In this document: positions 28,307-37,156 of the stretch, piece by piece
Position numbering within the stretch: position 1 is the stretch's first letter
Layout of the letters: every line of letters starts with the position of its first letter
IMG/VR virus record: IMGVR_UViG_3300034071_003115
Coordinates: 1 to 64,000 of that record
DNA length: 64,000 nucleotides
Reading direction: 5' to 3' (one strand)
From: a virus
The notes under the pieces: generated by a model
What the model saw: only the letters and a program-made list of their open reading frames with translations
The model's database searches: none
Told to the model about the DNA's origin: nothing
Translations under genes and position numbers: made by a program

Positions 28307-29542
28307 TTAGACCGTAACGCGAACCTTCGCCTGGAACTGTGGAGCCTTGTTTGCAAACCCGAACATCACATACATGATGTAGAGGCGCGTAAGGGCACCG
28401 TTCACGCCGATCGGAATCTCGAGCGTCGTGATTGAGTCGGAGCCAAGGTATGGCATCGACCAGCCAGCCTCGTCCACCACGTACATATCGCGGTAGTCGG
28501 TGCCGGAAATTGCGTATGAACCAATGGCATCGCCAGGAACGGCAAGGATTGGCAGTGAGCCAGCAGCCGTCACGACGGAACCGAAGGTTGCACCAGCAGC
28601 CTGCTCCGTCTGCGAAGGCGCATTGTAACGAACGAGGTTTGTAAGCTCATTCACAAGGCCTGCGTAGTCGGTTGGGGTGCAGATGACGGCCGACGGAGCG
28701 CCACCGTTGTCCAGGACGCCAGCGACAGCGGTATTGATGGTTGAAAGGTACGAAGCCGTGCCCTTCCCAACAATCTCGTTGCCAGCTGAAGCAGCCGTAC
28801 CAAGAAGCTTGCGGAGGCCATCGAACGAGTTGGCGTCATAAGCACCAAGCTCGGTTGCTGCGCCCGCGCTCGCGGTAACGGTTGCGTTGCCCTGGAACAG
28901 GGTCTTCTGAAGCTTGTGCGCAATGGCGGTTACGCCGCTGCCAAGCTCCTGCGAAAGGCCATTGAACGGCGAGCCGCCCTGACCAAGCGCGAACTGATTC
29001 TTAAGCGTGATACCACGGCGGGTCGCAAGAACGGCCACATTGGTCGTCTGGCGAGCATACGTCGAGTTATCGTCGGTTACAGTGCCGGTCTCCGTCTGGA
29101 AGACTGCATCACCGTAAGCGGTCTGCTGATTGAACGCGTGCACGAGGCCGTTTGCAGGCTCCTTGCGGATGCGGTCAAAGAATGGGAACTTCTTAACGAA
29201 CAGGCTGTAAAGGATTGGCTCGAGGTCCTGGCGGATAAGCGCCGAACCACCGCTGCTGTCAAGTGCCTTTGCAATCTGTGGGTTCGACAACGCAAGCTGG
29301 TTAAGGACACCGGCATCAGCCTGCTTCCCAACTTCTCGCGAGGCCTGAACATCAAGCATCTCGTTGAGTTCCGATGCGCTCATCTTCGAGAACTTCTTGC
29401 GAAGTTCGCGCTGAACGGCATAGGCCTCAGCAGGATCAAAATCGGACTTCTTCTCGACATCGAGATCTCGGCCGATCGGAGCGCCGTTGAGGGACTCTAG
29501 GCCCTTCGCGACGTCATCCAACTTCTCTCGTACTTCAGACAT
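28307..29542 (-). CDS. Major capsid protein (HK97 fold)
   Basis: 411 residues. The first 100 are charged and helical, like an HK97 delta domain, before the region beginning SGGSALIRQDLEP. The mature part has N-arm, spine-helix and P-domain patterns (FPFFDRIRKEPANGLVHAFNQ, AIAHKLQKTLFQGN) and ends in a beta-rich tail. It lies directly downstream of the protease gene, separated by 2 nt. Confidence 0.85.
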   Translation of the reverse strand: MSEVREKLDDVAKGLESLNGAPIGRDLDVEKKSDFDPAEAYAVQRELRKKFSKMSASELNEMLDVQASREVGKQADAGVLNQLALSNPQIAKALDSSGGSALIRQDLEPILYSLFVKKFPFFDRIRKEPANGLVHAFNQQTAYGDAVFQTETGTVTDDNSTYARQTTNVAVLATRRGITLKNQFALGQGGSPFNGLSQELGSGVTAIAHKLQKTLFQGNATVTASAGAATELGAYDANSFDGLRKLLGTAASAGNEIVGKGTASYLSTINTAVAGVLDNGGAPSAVICTPTDYAGLVNELTNLVRYNAPSQTEQAAGATFGSVVTAAGSLPILAVPGDAIGSYAISGTDYRDMYVVDEAGWSMPYLGSDSITTLEIPIGVNGALTRLYIMYVMFGFANKAPQFQAKVRVTV

Positions 29543-29544
29543 TT

Positions 29545-31146
29545 TTACTCCTCGTCTTGCGCCTCAAGGACGCGCTGAACATATGGGCTCAACCAAGGCG
29601 CGCGCTCTGCGGCCTTGACGTTGACCTTCTGTGAATTCCTGTCGACGAACTTTCGACCGATCCCAAGATCGCTAATGCGATCAATAAGATCGAGCGCTTT
29701 CGCAAGATCTTCTTCGACCTTGGCCTTCGACTCAAGGAGCTCGGTCACTTTTGCCGCGAGGGCGGTAACCTCCTCCTGAGCAGCATTGGCTGCATCGAGA
29801 GCTGACTTCGCGATCGACTCCACTTCCTCAAAGGAAGAGGCCTCGGTCTCGACACTAATAACAACCGCCTCGGCCACTTCGGGCTGTACGGATGATTCAT
29901 CGGCAATGGACTTTTCGGCGTCGCCGGTAACGAGCTCAGCGCCGAGCTCTTGCAGGGCCTCGACATTGGCGTCGACAGGCTCCTCCTCAACGACTTCCTT
30001 CTCGTCCTCTACCTTCTCAGTAACTTCGCCATCGGCCACATCTTCGGCAGAAGCCTTGATTTCATCAAGCTTCTCCTCTGAGTCCGCGGCTGCCGCATCC
30101 GGAGCGGAGGGAGCAACAGATGCGGCAGCTGGCTGCTTCTCTTCAGAATCCGTGCTGACCGTAACGGTCACGCGGGTCTTCTTCTCTAGATCATTGGTCT
30201 CGTCCCCGGCGGCGGTCTCAACGACCTCCCCAGCGAAGAGATCCTTCTCGGTCTCTGACATTTCTGTCTCCTCGTCTTCTTCCGCCATAGGGAGCGGATT
30301 AATTTTGGTGAGAGCGCTGACCTTTTGGCCAACGAGCATCTCGGTTGCTTCCCAGTTTCCCTCTTCGCCCTCATAAATGCGAACAAGAGCTGCTGGATCT
30401 TCTGGTGTGGCTTCAATTGAATACTCTGAACCTTCAGCACCAAGGGTGCCTTCGGTCATAACGTACTCAACAGCGCCGCACATTGTCTCGCCGTCCTCAT
30501 TTGACCAGAGAACCCAGTCCCCAGCAATGACGGAGCCAGCCTCTGCCTTAGAGGTTACTTCTGTCTCTGACTTCTCTTCTTCGATCACGCCCTCAAGCTC
30601 GTCAATATCGACGCTACCAGAGCGGAGGCTCTTTACTGCGTTCTGCAGGTAGGATCTCTGGTTGGCAGGAATGCCAACAACGCTCGCCTCAAGTAGGCGA
30701 ACCTTCTCAATAAGGATTGACTCGGGCCTGTCTCCTTCGGCAGCCTTGCGACGCGCCTTTTCAACGCGGGCTCCAATGGAGAGACCAAGCTTAACCCCGC
30801 GCTTGATTGCGCGATAAGCGCGAAGCGCCTCTGGGTTTTCGTCTTCGTTTACCACCCGAATATTGAGATCGAGGTCATAAACCTCTTCGTTTGTTTCGCT
30901 GTCATATCGTCTAACAATCTGGGCATCCGTGGCGGAGCCAAAAAGGTCCTCTGGGACATTGTAATTATGATTGAGGAACACCGTCATATTCTGTCTGGCT
31001 GTTTCAGCCATTGTCTTCAGGGCATCCAGCGACATCTCATCGCCATGCAGGTCCCGAATTGTTGAAGAAGTTGTTCCGGTTACATATCGCTCGCCATTTT
31101 CAGACTCATAGGCCTTCAGGGCGTTGGTGTAAATTTTAAAGTCCAA
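29545..31146 (-). CDS. Prohead protease fused to a long acidic scaffold-like region
   Basis: 533 residues starting with TTG 31146. The first 190 are an HK97-type S78/U35 protease, with H60 (VFLNHNY) and S123 (LGLSIGA) as catalytic residues. Residues about 190-450 are acidic and low in complexity, then a coiled coil (AQEEVTALAAKVTELLESK) leads to a basic C-terminus. The tail looks like a built-in scaffold; families with separate proteins have about 200 plus 200-300 residues. Confidence 0.85.
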   Translation of the reverse strand: MDFKIYTNALKAYESENGERYVTGTTSSTIRDLHGDEMSLDALKTMAETARQNMTVFLNHNYNVPEDLFGSATDAQIVRRYDSETNEEVYDLDLNIRVVNEDENPEALRAYRAIKRGVKLGLSIGARVEKARRKAAEGDRPESILIEKVRLLEASVVGIPANQRSYLQNAVKSLRSGSVDIDELEGVIEEEKSETEVTSKAEAGSVIAGDWVLWSNEDGETMCGAVEYVMTEGTLGAEGSEYSIEATPEDPAALVRIYEGEEGNWEATEMLVGQKVSALTKINPLPMAEEDEETEMSETEKDLFAGEVVETAAGDETNDLEKKTRVTVTVSTDSEEKQPAAASVAPSAPDAAAADSEEKLDEIKASAEDVADGEVTEKVEDEKEVVEEEPVDANVEALQELGAELVTGDAEKSIADESSVQPEVAEAVVISVETEASSFEEVESIAKSALDAANAAQEEVTALAAKVTELLESKAKVEEDLAKALDLIDRISDLGIGRKFVDRNSQKVNVKAAERAPWLSPYVQRVLEAQDEE

Positions 31147-31327
31147 GATCAGACCCCCAATTCTTATGGCCGTCGACAGGCCGATCGGAACCCCTGTTAG
31201 ACATCGGTGTCAGCAGATAGTCCCGTATAAGCACCATCGAATCATCCCCTCTTATATTCATTATTGCAAGACCTTTGCTTCCTACATGAATCTACCATAG
31301 CGTGTCAATGACTAGTATTTACGGTCT
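31147..31327. promoter_or_regulatory. Divergent control region between head (-) and portal (+) operons
   Basis: 181 nt without a gene. On the minus strand TATAAGAG (complement of 31249-31256) is embedded in TGAATATAAGAGG and then ATTCGATGG, echoing the TATAARTA...GTTCGATGG module of the 44-50 kb array. A minus TTGACA (31303-31308) lacks a good -10. Confidence 0.4.
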
Positions 31328-31330
31328 ATG

Positions 31331-31336
31331 TATAAT
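31331..31336 (+). promoter_or_regulatory. -10 box of a leaderless promoter
   Basis: A perfect TATAAT, 6 nt before ATG 31343; no Shine-Dalgarno is present, so transcription would start on or beside the start codon. Confidence 0.5.
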
Positions 31337-31342
31337 TGCCGC

Positions 31343-31849
31343 ATGTGTGAAGATACGGCAGTCAAGTGCCGGTTGTGCTTAGAGCTAAACGACGCTGAGG
31401 GCGGTATTCTCGATATCGTGCTGGCTATACGGCGCATCCAGAAGACCCTGGCGCCAGTCATGAGAAGATACGAGGAGATACATCGGGCGCATCCGAGGTG
31501 CGCCCTATGCACAATAATGGTCGGTGAGGACCATATGGAGCAAGACCTTATTCCAGAGCCAATGGTCCCCAGAGCAAAGGGTCAAAAAAGATACTCCGTT
31601 TGTAAGCAGTGCCACAAGGTGCTTTCAAGGGTTAAACGAAGCGTTCCCCAGCAGATCAAATACCAGCGCCATGTCGAAGAAGAACTCACAAGGCTGGAAC
31701 ATGTTAACGACAAGGAGTACGATGGCTTCTGGGAAACTTTCCGAAAGGAAAACCCATTTGATATGGAAGATTATGCAGGGCTCGAGATGGCCATGGTTGC
31801 GATTGGCTCAAACACTGAGTCCGAAGGCGACGAGGAAGGCGAAAAGTAG
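31343..31849 (+). CDS. Cys-rich zinc-ribbon protein, unknown
   Basis: 168 residues from ATG 31343, preferred because ATG 31328 would lie upstream of the predicted transcript start. Three Cys pairs (CEDTAVKCRLC, CALC, CKQC) bracket two helical parts; the C-terminus is acidic. It opens the portal operon. This position in other phages often holds a packaging or regulatory factor; none recognised. Confidence 0.6.
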   Translation: MCEDTAVKCRLCLELNDAEGGILDIVLAIRRIQKTLAPVMRRYEEIHRAHPRCALCTIMVGEDHMEQDLIPEPMVPRAKGQKRYSVCKQCHKVLSRVKRSVPQQIKYQRHVEEELTRLEHVNDKEYDGFWETFRKENPFDMEDYAGLEMAMVAIGSNTESEGDEEGEK

Positions 31850-32088
31850 TGCTTGACATTAGCGAGAGCATCGAGCTGCAGTTTGAAGACGGCAAGTTCG
31901 TTGTGCCAAAATGGTGGGGAAGGCTTCCTTCATTTAAAGGAGTTGGTATAGTTGACGGAGTGCGACTTATACCTTTTAATTACACAGAAGCTAGACAGAT
32001 TGTCAACAAGGACCTTGATGGCATGGCTGTTTCTAATGCGATAAGGTCCTGGAGAACAAGAAAGCCGAAGGAGCAAGACTCGTGGTAA
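31849..32088 (+). CDS. Unknown 79-residue protein
   Basis: GTG 31849 overlaps the upstream TAG. Contains FEDGKFVVPKWWGRLPSFKG and a C-terminal basic stretch. No family recognised. Overlap of 7 nt with the portal gene implies coupling. Confidence 0.55.
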   Translation: MLDISESIELQFEDGKFVVPKWWGRLPSFKGVGIVDGVRLIPFNYTEARQIVNKDLDGMAVSNAIRSWRTRKPKEQDSW

Positions 32089-34235
32089 TGATGCCGTGGG
32101 AGCGCGTAAAGCGCCAAGTTGAAAGCACGCAAGCAGAAGCTGATGTTCAAGCAATAAAGGATGCAATCCTTATTCCAAATTACGACTCGCAGCCTTACGC
32201 GCGAGGCGCTGGCAAGGGTACTGTGCAGAAGCGTTCAGTTAATCAGCTTCGCAAGTGGTCCCGAACAAACCCATGGATTAGATCTGCAATTAATCTTCGC
32301 AGGCAGCAGATCAGCCGCGCAAAGTGGGACATTGTCAGCATTGATGGCAACGGTGAAGTCAACGAAGCAAACGTAAAGACGATTAAGGATCTTTTGCGAG
32401 ATCCAAATACGCGTCTTGATTCGTGGAGGTCATTCATCGAGCCAATCGTTGAGGATATTCTTGTCCTGGATCAGGGCTGCATTGAGAAAGAACATACTGT
32501 CGGGGCGCGGGCGGGAAGAAGCGGAAGGCCGGTTAAGAACCTTTGGCCAAAAGATGGTGCAAGAATCGCTTTCGACCCGGACTGGGACGGAACAAACCTA
32601 AAGAAGCCGCGATACTTTGAATACGACGAGACCGGAAAGATCATTGCCGAGTACCTGAACGAAGAGATGATTGTCATTGTGGGAAACCGAGTGACGTATT
32701 CCCCGCTCGGCCTCTCACCGCTAGAGGTTCTTGCTGAGACCATTGAGGCGGACCTTCGGGCGGCTAAGTACAACAACAACATTGTTGAGCAGGCGACCCC
32801 ACCGGGAATTATTGATCTTGGCGAAGGCGTTCGCCCTGATCAGGTTGATGCCTTCAAGAACTATTGGGAAGGCGAAATCGCAGGCAAGAGCCAGACCGCG
32901 ATCACCGGTGGCGGTAAGGGGGTCAAGTGGATTCCTATGGCGCAGTCAAACCGAGACATGCAGTTCATGGAGTGGCAGATCTATCTTGCACGCAAGATCT
33001 GCGCAGTCTTCGGCGTTCAGGCGCAAGACATCGGGCTAAACTTTGACGTGAACAAGAGTTCGTCAGAGTACGGCGCGGCGTTCACTGCCGACAACGGCAT
33101 TGCTCCGCTTTGCGAACTTATTGCGGACTACATCACTAGAGAAGTTGTTTGGCTTTATGACAAGGGCTTGCGATTTGTCTACACTGATGTTGGTCGCGAG
33201 TCTGCGCAGACAGTTGCTGACTACTACAAGGCAGCACTTGCCGGACTTCCATGGCTTCGACTCAATGACGCGCTCAAGGAGCGCGGACAGGAAGGCGTTG
33301 GGCTGATGGGCGATGAAGTATGGATGCCAAGCCCGCTTGGGTATATGCCAATGAGATATTACGAGCTCTACCTTAAGGGTAAGGTTGGCGATCCCGACGC
33401 GCCAGAACAGGAGCCAACACCTGGTGGAGACGTCCCGGATGGCGGGGCCGGAAACAACGGGGCAGGGAGCCAAGAGCCAGATCAGGGCAAAGACCAACTT
33501 GAGTCTAAGCCGAATCCTGAAATGAATCCAAATCAGCAACCGTCTAAGAAGAGCGTTGTTCTCGTTGACGCAGAGGCGTTGCTCAGTGACGAGTGCCCTT
33601 CACACATCATTGACGCAATAGATGGATTTGTTGAGGGCGGTTCTTCGGTGGTTGCAATCACCTCGACAAAGGGACAAGTTGATTTTGTTAGAAGTCAGCT
33701 TGCCGAAGCGGGATTTGACGCCGAGGTTTATGAAAGCAGCTTCCCGACAAGTGCAATTGATTACTTCAAGAGACAGAAGGTCAGCGAGATTATTCGGGCT
33801 GGCGCAGCAATCGTTTCCTATTACGACCCATCAGCCGACTCCTCCTACAAGGCTGCTGGCGCAGCAATTCCAAACCTTGGAGATATTGAAGTTGAAAAGG
33901 CCGACACAATCAACCTTAATGTTCCTGCAGGAGTAAGGGCAGAAGCGAGACGTGGGCTTGATTGGCGAAAAGAGTTTGGCAGGGGCGGAATTGGACCTGG
34001 TCAAGTAACCGCAAGAATGCTCACGGGAAACAAGATGACAATTGCAAGAGTGAAAAAGATGCGCGCATACCTTGCGCGTCACGAAGTAGACAAGAAGGGC
34101 GAAGGTTGGGCCCCTGGCCAAAAGGGATTCCCATCTGCCGGGAGAATTGCCTGGGCTCTTTGGGGCGGTGATCCGGGAAAGGCCTGGTCGAATAAGGTGA
34201 TGAGGTCAGTTGAGGCCAAAGAGCGAAAGCGATAG
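32082..34235 (+). CDS. Portal protein with C-terminal fused domains
   Basis: 717 residues from GTG 32082 (AAGGAG 8 nt upstream). Residues 30-440 show portal features: RKWSRTNPWIRSAINLRRQQIS, VTYSPLGLSPLEVL, and the helical clip/wing region. After a Gly/Pro/Gln linker (440-485) comes a HAD-like segment (VVLVDAEALLSDE, 490-600) and a C-terminal module FPSAGRIAWALWGGDPGKAW (about 675) otherwise seen at the ends of phage head polyproteins. The extensions are unusual for a portal. Confidence 0.8.
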   Translation: MVMMPWERVKRQVESTQAEADVQAIKDAILIPNYDSQPYARGAGKGTVQKRSVNQLRKWSRTNPWIRSAINLRRQQISRAKWDIVSIDGNGEVNEANVKTIKDLLRDPNTRLDSWRSFIEPIVEDILVLDQGCIEKEHTVGARAGRSGRPVKNLWPKDGARIAFDPDWDGTNLKKPRYFEYDETGKIIAEYLNEEMIVIVGNRVTYSPLGLSPLEVLAETIEADLRAAKYNNNIVEQATPPGIIDLGEGVRPDQVDAFKNYWEGEIAGKSQTAITGGGKGVKWIPMAQSNRDMQFMEWQIYLARKICAVFGVQAQDIGLNFDVNKSSSEYGAAFTADNGIAPLCELIADYITREVVWLYDKGLRFVYTDVGRESAQTVADYYKAALAGLPWLRLNDALKERGQEGVGLMGDEVWMPSPLGYMPMRYYELYLKGKVGDPDAPEQEPTPGGDVPDGGAGNNGAGSQEPDQGKDQLESKPNPEMNPNQQPSKKSVVLVDAEALLSDECPSHIIDAIDGFVEGGSSVVAITSTKGQVDFVRSQLAEAGFDAEVYESSFPTSAIDYFKRQKVSEIIRAGAAIVSYYDPSADSSYKAAGAAIPNLGDIEVEKADTINLNVPAGVRAEARRGLDWRKEFGRGGIGPGQVTARMLTGNKMTIARVKKMRAYLARHEVDKKGEGWAPGQKGFPSAGRIAWALWGGDPGKAWSNKVMRSVEAKERKR

Positions 34236-34241
34236 GCTTCT

Positions 34242-34382
34242 ATGGCAGATAAGTTTTACCACCAGCAGCCATGCTTCTGTATCCCCTGTCGAGTCATGAA
34301 AGCGGACGGGGTAAAGCCGCGACCGGTTGCGCAAGAGCAGGATCGTCCAAAGAAGAAAGCCAAGCGATCTAAGAAGGTCTAA
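34242..34382 (+). CDS. 46-residue basic protein with CFCIPC motif
   Basis: CFCIPC near the N-terminus and a Lys-rich tail (RPKKKAKRSKKV). The stop overlaps the HNH start (TAATG). Too short for the supplied reading-frame cut-off, but its spacing and codon use fit the operon. Confidence 0.5.
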   Translation: MADKFYHQQPCFCIPCRVMKADGVKPRPVAQEQDRPKKKAKRSKKV

Positions 34383-34696
34383 TGGGGCATAAAGATCCAG
34401 TCACGCCAAAGATGAGGAAAGATGTCCTGCAGAGGGACAGGGGTTGCATTGGTCCTCGAGTCGGAATGCACGATGAGTGCGGCAGCCAGTTCGGGTCCGG
34501 CGGGCAGATCGTCCTTGAGCTTGACCACGTCTTTAACTCTGGCTTTGGCAAGCGTGGCCCCTCGGAGATGTGGAATCTGGTGACGCTGTGCGGGTGGCAT
34601 CATAAAATGAAAACAGAATCCTCTCGCAAGTGGCGAGAGGCACTGTATGAATACTTAGAGGGATTTGAATATGATCGAAGTGGAGAGCTTTCCTAG
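34382..34696 (+). CDS. HNH endonuclease
   Basis: 104 residues. LELDHV (D48, H49), WNLVTLCGWHH (N65, H73, H74) form the beta-beta-alpha metal site. HNH proteins next to the portal or terminase often act in genome packaging (as HK97 gp74); here that context is half present since no large terminase is found. Confidence 0.8.
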   Translation: MGHKDPVTPKMRKDVLQRDRGCIGPRVGMHDECGSQFGSGGQIVLELDHVFNSGFGKRGPSEMWNLVTLCGWHHKMKTESSRKWREALYEYLEGFEYDRSGELS

Positions 34697-34844
34697 ACCA
34701 AGATGCGACAATCGCCAGTGCATGGCGAAGTCGGCGGGGATCATCGGCAGGGGCCTGGGTCCTATTGTGAAAAGAGGCAATCGCAAATATCACATTGGGT
34801 GCCTACCCAACGTAGGCTTGACCAAGGGTGATATCATCAAGTAA
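34671..34844 (+). CDS. 57-residue Cys/His mini-protein
   Basis: Starts 26 nt before the HNH stop. CDNRQC and HIGC could form one zinc site. The stop codon forms the first bases of the next promoter's -10 box. Confidence 0.5.
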   Translation: MIEVESFPRPRCDNRQCMAKSAGIIGRGLGPIVKRGNRKYHIGCLPNVGLTKGDIIK

Positions 34845-34853
34845 GATGATATC
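34818..34853 (+). promoter_or_regulatory. Promoter with overlapping operator-like dyad
   Basis: TTGACC (34818-34823), an 18-nt spacer and TAAGAT (34842-34847). The dyad GATATCATC...GATGATATC (34830-34853) straddles the -10. The repressor-like gene at 35323 is in this operon, so autoregulation is plausible. Confidence 0.75.
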
Positions 34854-34869
34854 CTGAAAGGAGGGGCAT

Positions 34870-35148
34870 ATGTCCAATAAGGGTGCCCTCGGATTGTCTT
34901 GCTACGCATGTGGCGGGACGCTCTTTCAGCTACGGCTGAAGGTGTATTTTTGTGCGAACGCGCACTGTAATCCTGGCGGCAGGGTGATGGGTTTAGCGGA
35001 GGCCATTGAGGCCCCCGGCTCAAACACCTCAAAGTGTGTCCTAGATAGGTGCACTGTGCACGGCAGGGGAAGGGAAGAAAATGCAGGAAATGGAACTGAT
35101 GCTGCTCGGTCGGAGCAAGTTCAGGGAGTATCTCCAGCAATCTCTTGA
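34870..35148 (+). CDS. Zinc-finger protein, start of the replication operon
   Basis: 92 residues with a very strong GAAAGGAGG site. CYACGG...CANAHC is a clear four-ligand zinc finger in the first 35 residues. The C-terminal third overlaps the next gene and looks unconstrained, so the functional part may be only the finger. Confidence 0.55.
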   Translation: MSNKGALGLSCYACGGTLFQLRLKVYFCANAHCNPGGRVMGLAEAIEAPGSNTSKCVLDRCTVHGRGREENAGNGTDAARSEQVQGVSPAIS

Positions 35149-35323
35149 CGAGAGCGCTCATATTAAGCCGAAGGAGATGATTGCGTTTGAGGCGGCCAAC
35201 GCCGCATCCAACGACCTTGATACGCTAGTTGCATACGATGACATTTTGGCGTATCGTAGGGGCATCTCGATAGCGATGGAGGACTGGGTTGCAAATCCAG
35301 TGCTAGAAAGCAAGGAAGGGTAA
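35081..35323 (+). CDS. Unknown acidic helical protein
   Basis: 80 residues, ATG 35081 with GGGAAG upstream. Helical (KF REYLQQSLDESAH), no motif. Overlaps the upstream gene by 68 nt and the HTH gene by 1 nt, so it is coupled to the HTH gene. Confidence 0.6.
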   Translation: MQEMELMLLGRSKFREYLQQSLDESAHIKPKEMIAFEAANAASNDLDTLVAYDDILAYRRGISIAMEDWVANPVLESKEG

Positions 35324-35604
35324 TGAAGCAAACTGGTCCGAATTTTGCGGAGCAGCGCATTATTCAGAGGAAGAAAACTGCTCGGGTGTGGAAACTCCTA
35401 GAAGAAACTGGGATCAAGAGGCGATACATCGCCAAGCATCTTGGTGTATCGTACGGCTACCTAAATCAGGTGCAGTATGGTCAGGCGCCTATCAGTGGCC
35501 CGATGCGCAAGAAGATCTCTGAATTTCTTGGGATTGAAGAAGGAAGACTCTTCGAGGACCTCGATGAGTATTTGAATAAGGAGGAAGCAAATGGCATTCG
35601 ATAA
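35323..35604 (+). CDS. Cro/CI-type HTH regulator
   Basis: 93 residues. IKRRYIAKHLGVSYGYLNQVQYG is a classical helix-turn-helix, with a short C-terminal dimer helix (ISEFLGIEEGRLFEDL) as in Cro-like proteins. It is the best candidate to bind the dyad at 34830-34853. Confidence 0.75.
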   Translation: MKQTGPNFAEQRIIQRKKTARVWKLLEETGIKRRYIAKHLGVSYGYLNQVQYGQAPISGPMRKKISEFLGIEEGRLFEDLDEYLNKEEANGIR

Positions 35605-36190
35605 GAGCGCACTTAAGGATTACGTGGATGTCGCAGAGCGAATCCGCGCATGGTACGAGGCGTACCCCAACGCACGCATTGAAACCAGAATTGTTGAGCA
35701 CAACGAAAAGCGTGTAGTCGTAGAGGCGCGAGCATATCGCGGCGTTAAGGGCGACAACGGACCTGACGATGCACTTGGCTTCATAGATGATCGCCCAGCG
35801 GGAATTGGCCACAGCGCAATGCAGATTCCTGGCGCAACGCCGTACACCCGCGGCTCAGAGATTGAGAATTGCGAGACATCGGCAGTTGGTCGCGCGTTGG
35901 TAATGGCTGGCCTTCCGTCAAAGAGAATCGCGTCTGACGACGAGATCAAGTCAAAGGGCGGAAAGTCAGCAGCAAAGGCCGCCGCTGAGGTTTTTGACGA
36001 AGACGTCGCACTCCCGCCACACATCCAGAAGTTTGTCGATGCATTCGCCAAGGCGAAGACGATTGATGAACTTACTGAGATTGGAAAGTCGATCAACGAG
36101 TCGAACGCCGACGGTGTTGATATTGACGAACTTTCCCGTGAGTTCTTGATCAAGAGATTCCGCGCTCGCCGAGCTGAGCTCGTCGGATGA
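35591..36190 (+). CDS. Single-strand annealing protein candidate (ERF/Sak-like)
   Basis: 199 residues. The block YTRGSEIENCETSAVGRALVMAGL then IASDDEI resembles the ETSAIGRAL signature of ERF/Sak-type recombinases; a helical C-terminal domain follows. It lies just before a RecB/Cas4-like nuclease, the usual exonuclease partner. Assignment rests on one motif and context. Confidence 0.55.
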   Translation: MAFDKSALKDYVDVAERIRAWYEAYPNARIETRIVEHNEKRVVVEARAYRGVKGDNGPDDALGFIDDRPAGIGHSAMQIPGATPYTRGSEIENCETSAVGRALVMAGLPSKRIASDDEIKSKGGKSAAKAAAEVFDEDVALPPHIQKFVDAFAKAKTIDELTEIGKSINESNADGVDIDELSREFLIKRFRARRAELVG

Positions 36191-37059
36191 TTGAGGAGAG
36201 AAACCCGCAGCACATCAGTGTAAGTGAGTTGCGCGAATTCCTTTCGTGCCCACTCCGCTGGTGGTACAAGTATCGGCTCGGTATGTGGACCAACAGGACG
36301 ACGGCGTACTTCGCCCTGGGCACCTCGGTCCACGCCGGACTTCAGCGATGGTACGAGCCCATTACGGGCGGCAAGCGAAATGGCGACCTTACGCCGGTGT
36401 TCGATCACTATCGAAAAGTTTGGTCAATAGAGTCGGCGCAGGTGGACTGGGGCGCAGAAAAAGAGCGCGATATCCTGAGCGAGGGCTTTAATGGCGAAGA
36501 GATGCTTCGGGCTGCTGTTCTTGAGGGCGACGACTGGACTGCAAAGTATGTTGAGCACTCAATGATGTCGGAGATTTCCCACTCGAAACTTGGGAAGCTT
36601 CCGATGAAGTTGAAGACAAATCTCGACATGCTCACCACAGATCTCCGCGTGGTCGAGCACAAGACCGCACAGAGAAGGTGGGAGAAGGATCGAGAGCGCG
36701 GAGACATTCAGGCAACCGCCTATGTGAATGCTGTTCGCCAAAACTATGACCACGACCCATCGGTGACATTCAATATCATTAGCAACTCGGCTAAGGGCGT
36801 GAATGTTGATCGAAGAACTACTACCCGCACGCAGGAAGATATTGACAAGATGTACATCGGGGCTCGCGCGTTCCTTGACGCAATCGAGAAGGGCGCGATC
36901 TATCCGAACCCAACGGCGTTTGCGCATGCAAACTGCGAATTCAAGGAACTGTGCGATAAGTGGGAGAGCCACCCGCAGCAGATTCCCGAAAAGAGAAAAG
37001 AGCTGTACAATCTGGTCCCAGCACTGAAGAAAGACCTTTGGCCTGACTGGGAAAAATAA
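36187..37059 (+). CDS. PD-(D/E)XK exonuclease (RecB/Cas4-like)
   Basis: 290 residues. SVSELREFLSCPLRWWYKY, GTSVHAGL, the catalytic TNLDML...VVEHKT (D, E, K), QATAY and two C-terminal Cys (CEFKELC) reproduce the Cas4-like nuclease with an iron-sulfur or zinc site. It starts inside the annealing-protein stop (ATGA). Together they would form a recombination pair. Confidence 0.85.
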   Translation: MIEERNPQHISVSELREFLSCPLRWWYKYRLGMWTNRTTAYFALGTSVHAGLQRWYEPITGGKRNGDLTPVFDHYRKVWSIESAQVDWGAEKERDILSEGFNGEEMLRAAVLEGDDWTAKYVEHSMMSEISHSKLGKLPMKLKTNLDMLTTDLRVVEHKTAQRRWEKDRERGDIQATAYVNAVRQNYDHDPSVTFNIISNSAKGVNVDRRTTTRTQEDIDKMYIGARAFLDAIEKGAIYPNPTAFAHANCEFKELCDKWESHPQQIPEKRKELYNLVPALKKDLWPDWEK

Positions 37060-37154
37060 TGATCTGCACGTGCAAGAACTGTGGTGCGGAATTCATTGGT
37101 GAGTTCGGAGAAGAAAACAACTACTGCATGGATTGCGATCCAGAAGGAGATTAG
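37059..37154 (+). CDS. 31-residue zinc-ribbon micro-protein
   Basis: CTCKNC and CMDC give a compact four-Cys ribbon. TAATG overlap with the nuclease gene. Its end supplies the AAGGAG for the next start. Confidence 0.6.
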   Translation: MICTCKNCGAEFIGEFGEENNYCMDCDPEGD

Positions 37155-37156
37155 CG

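Noticed and set aside
28916-29500. Plus-strand ORF across the capsid gene
   Set aside because: Shadow of the major capsid gene on the opposite strand; no start signal.
29786-30376. Plus-strand Ser-rich ORF
   Set aside because: Antisense of the acidic region of the protease-scaffold gene.
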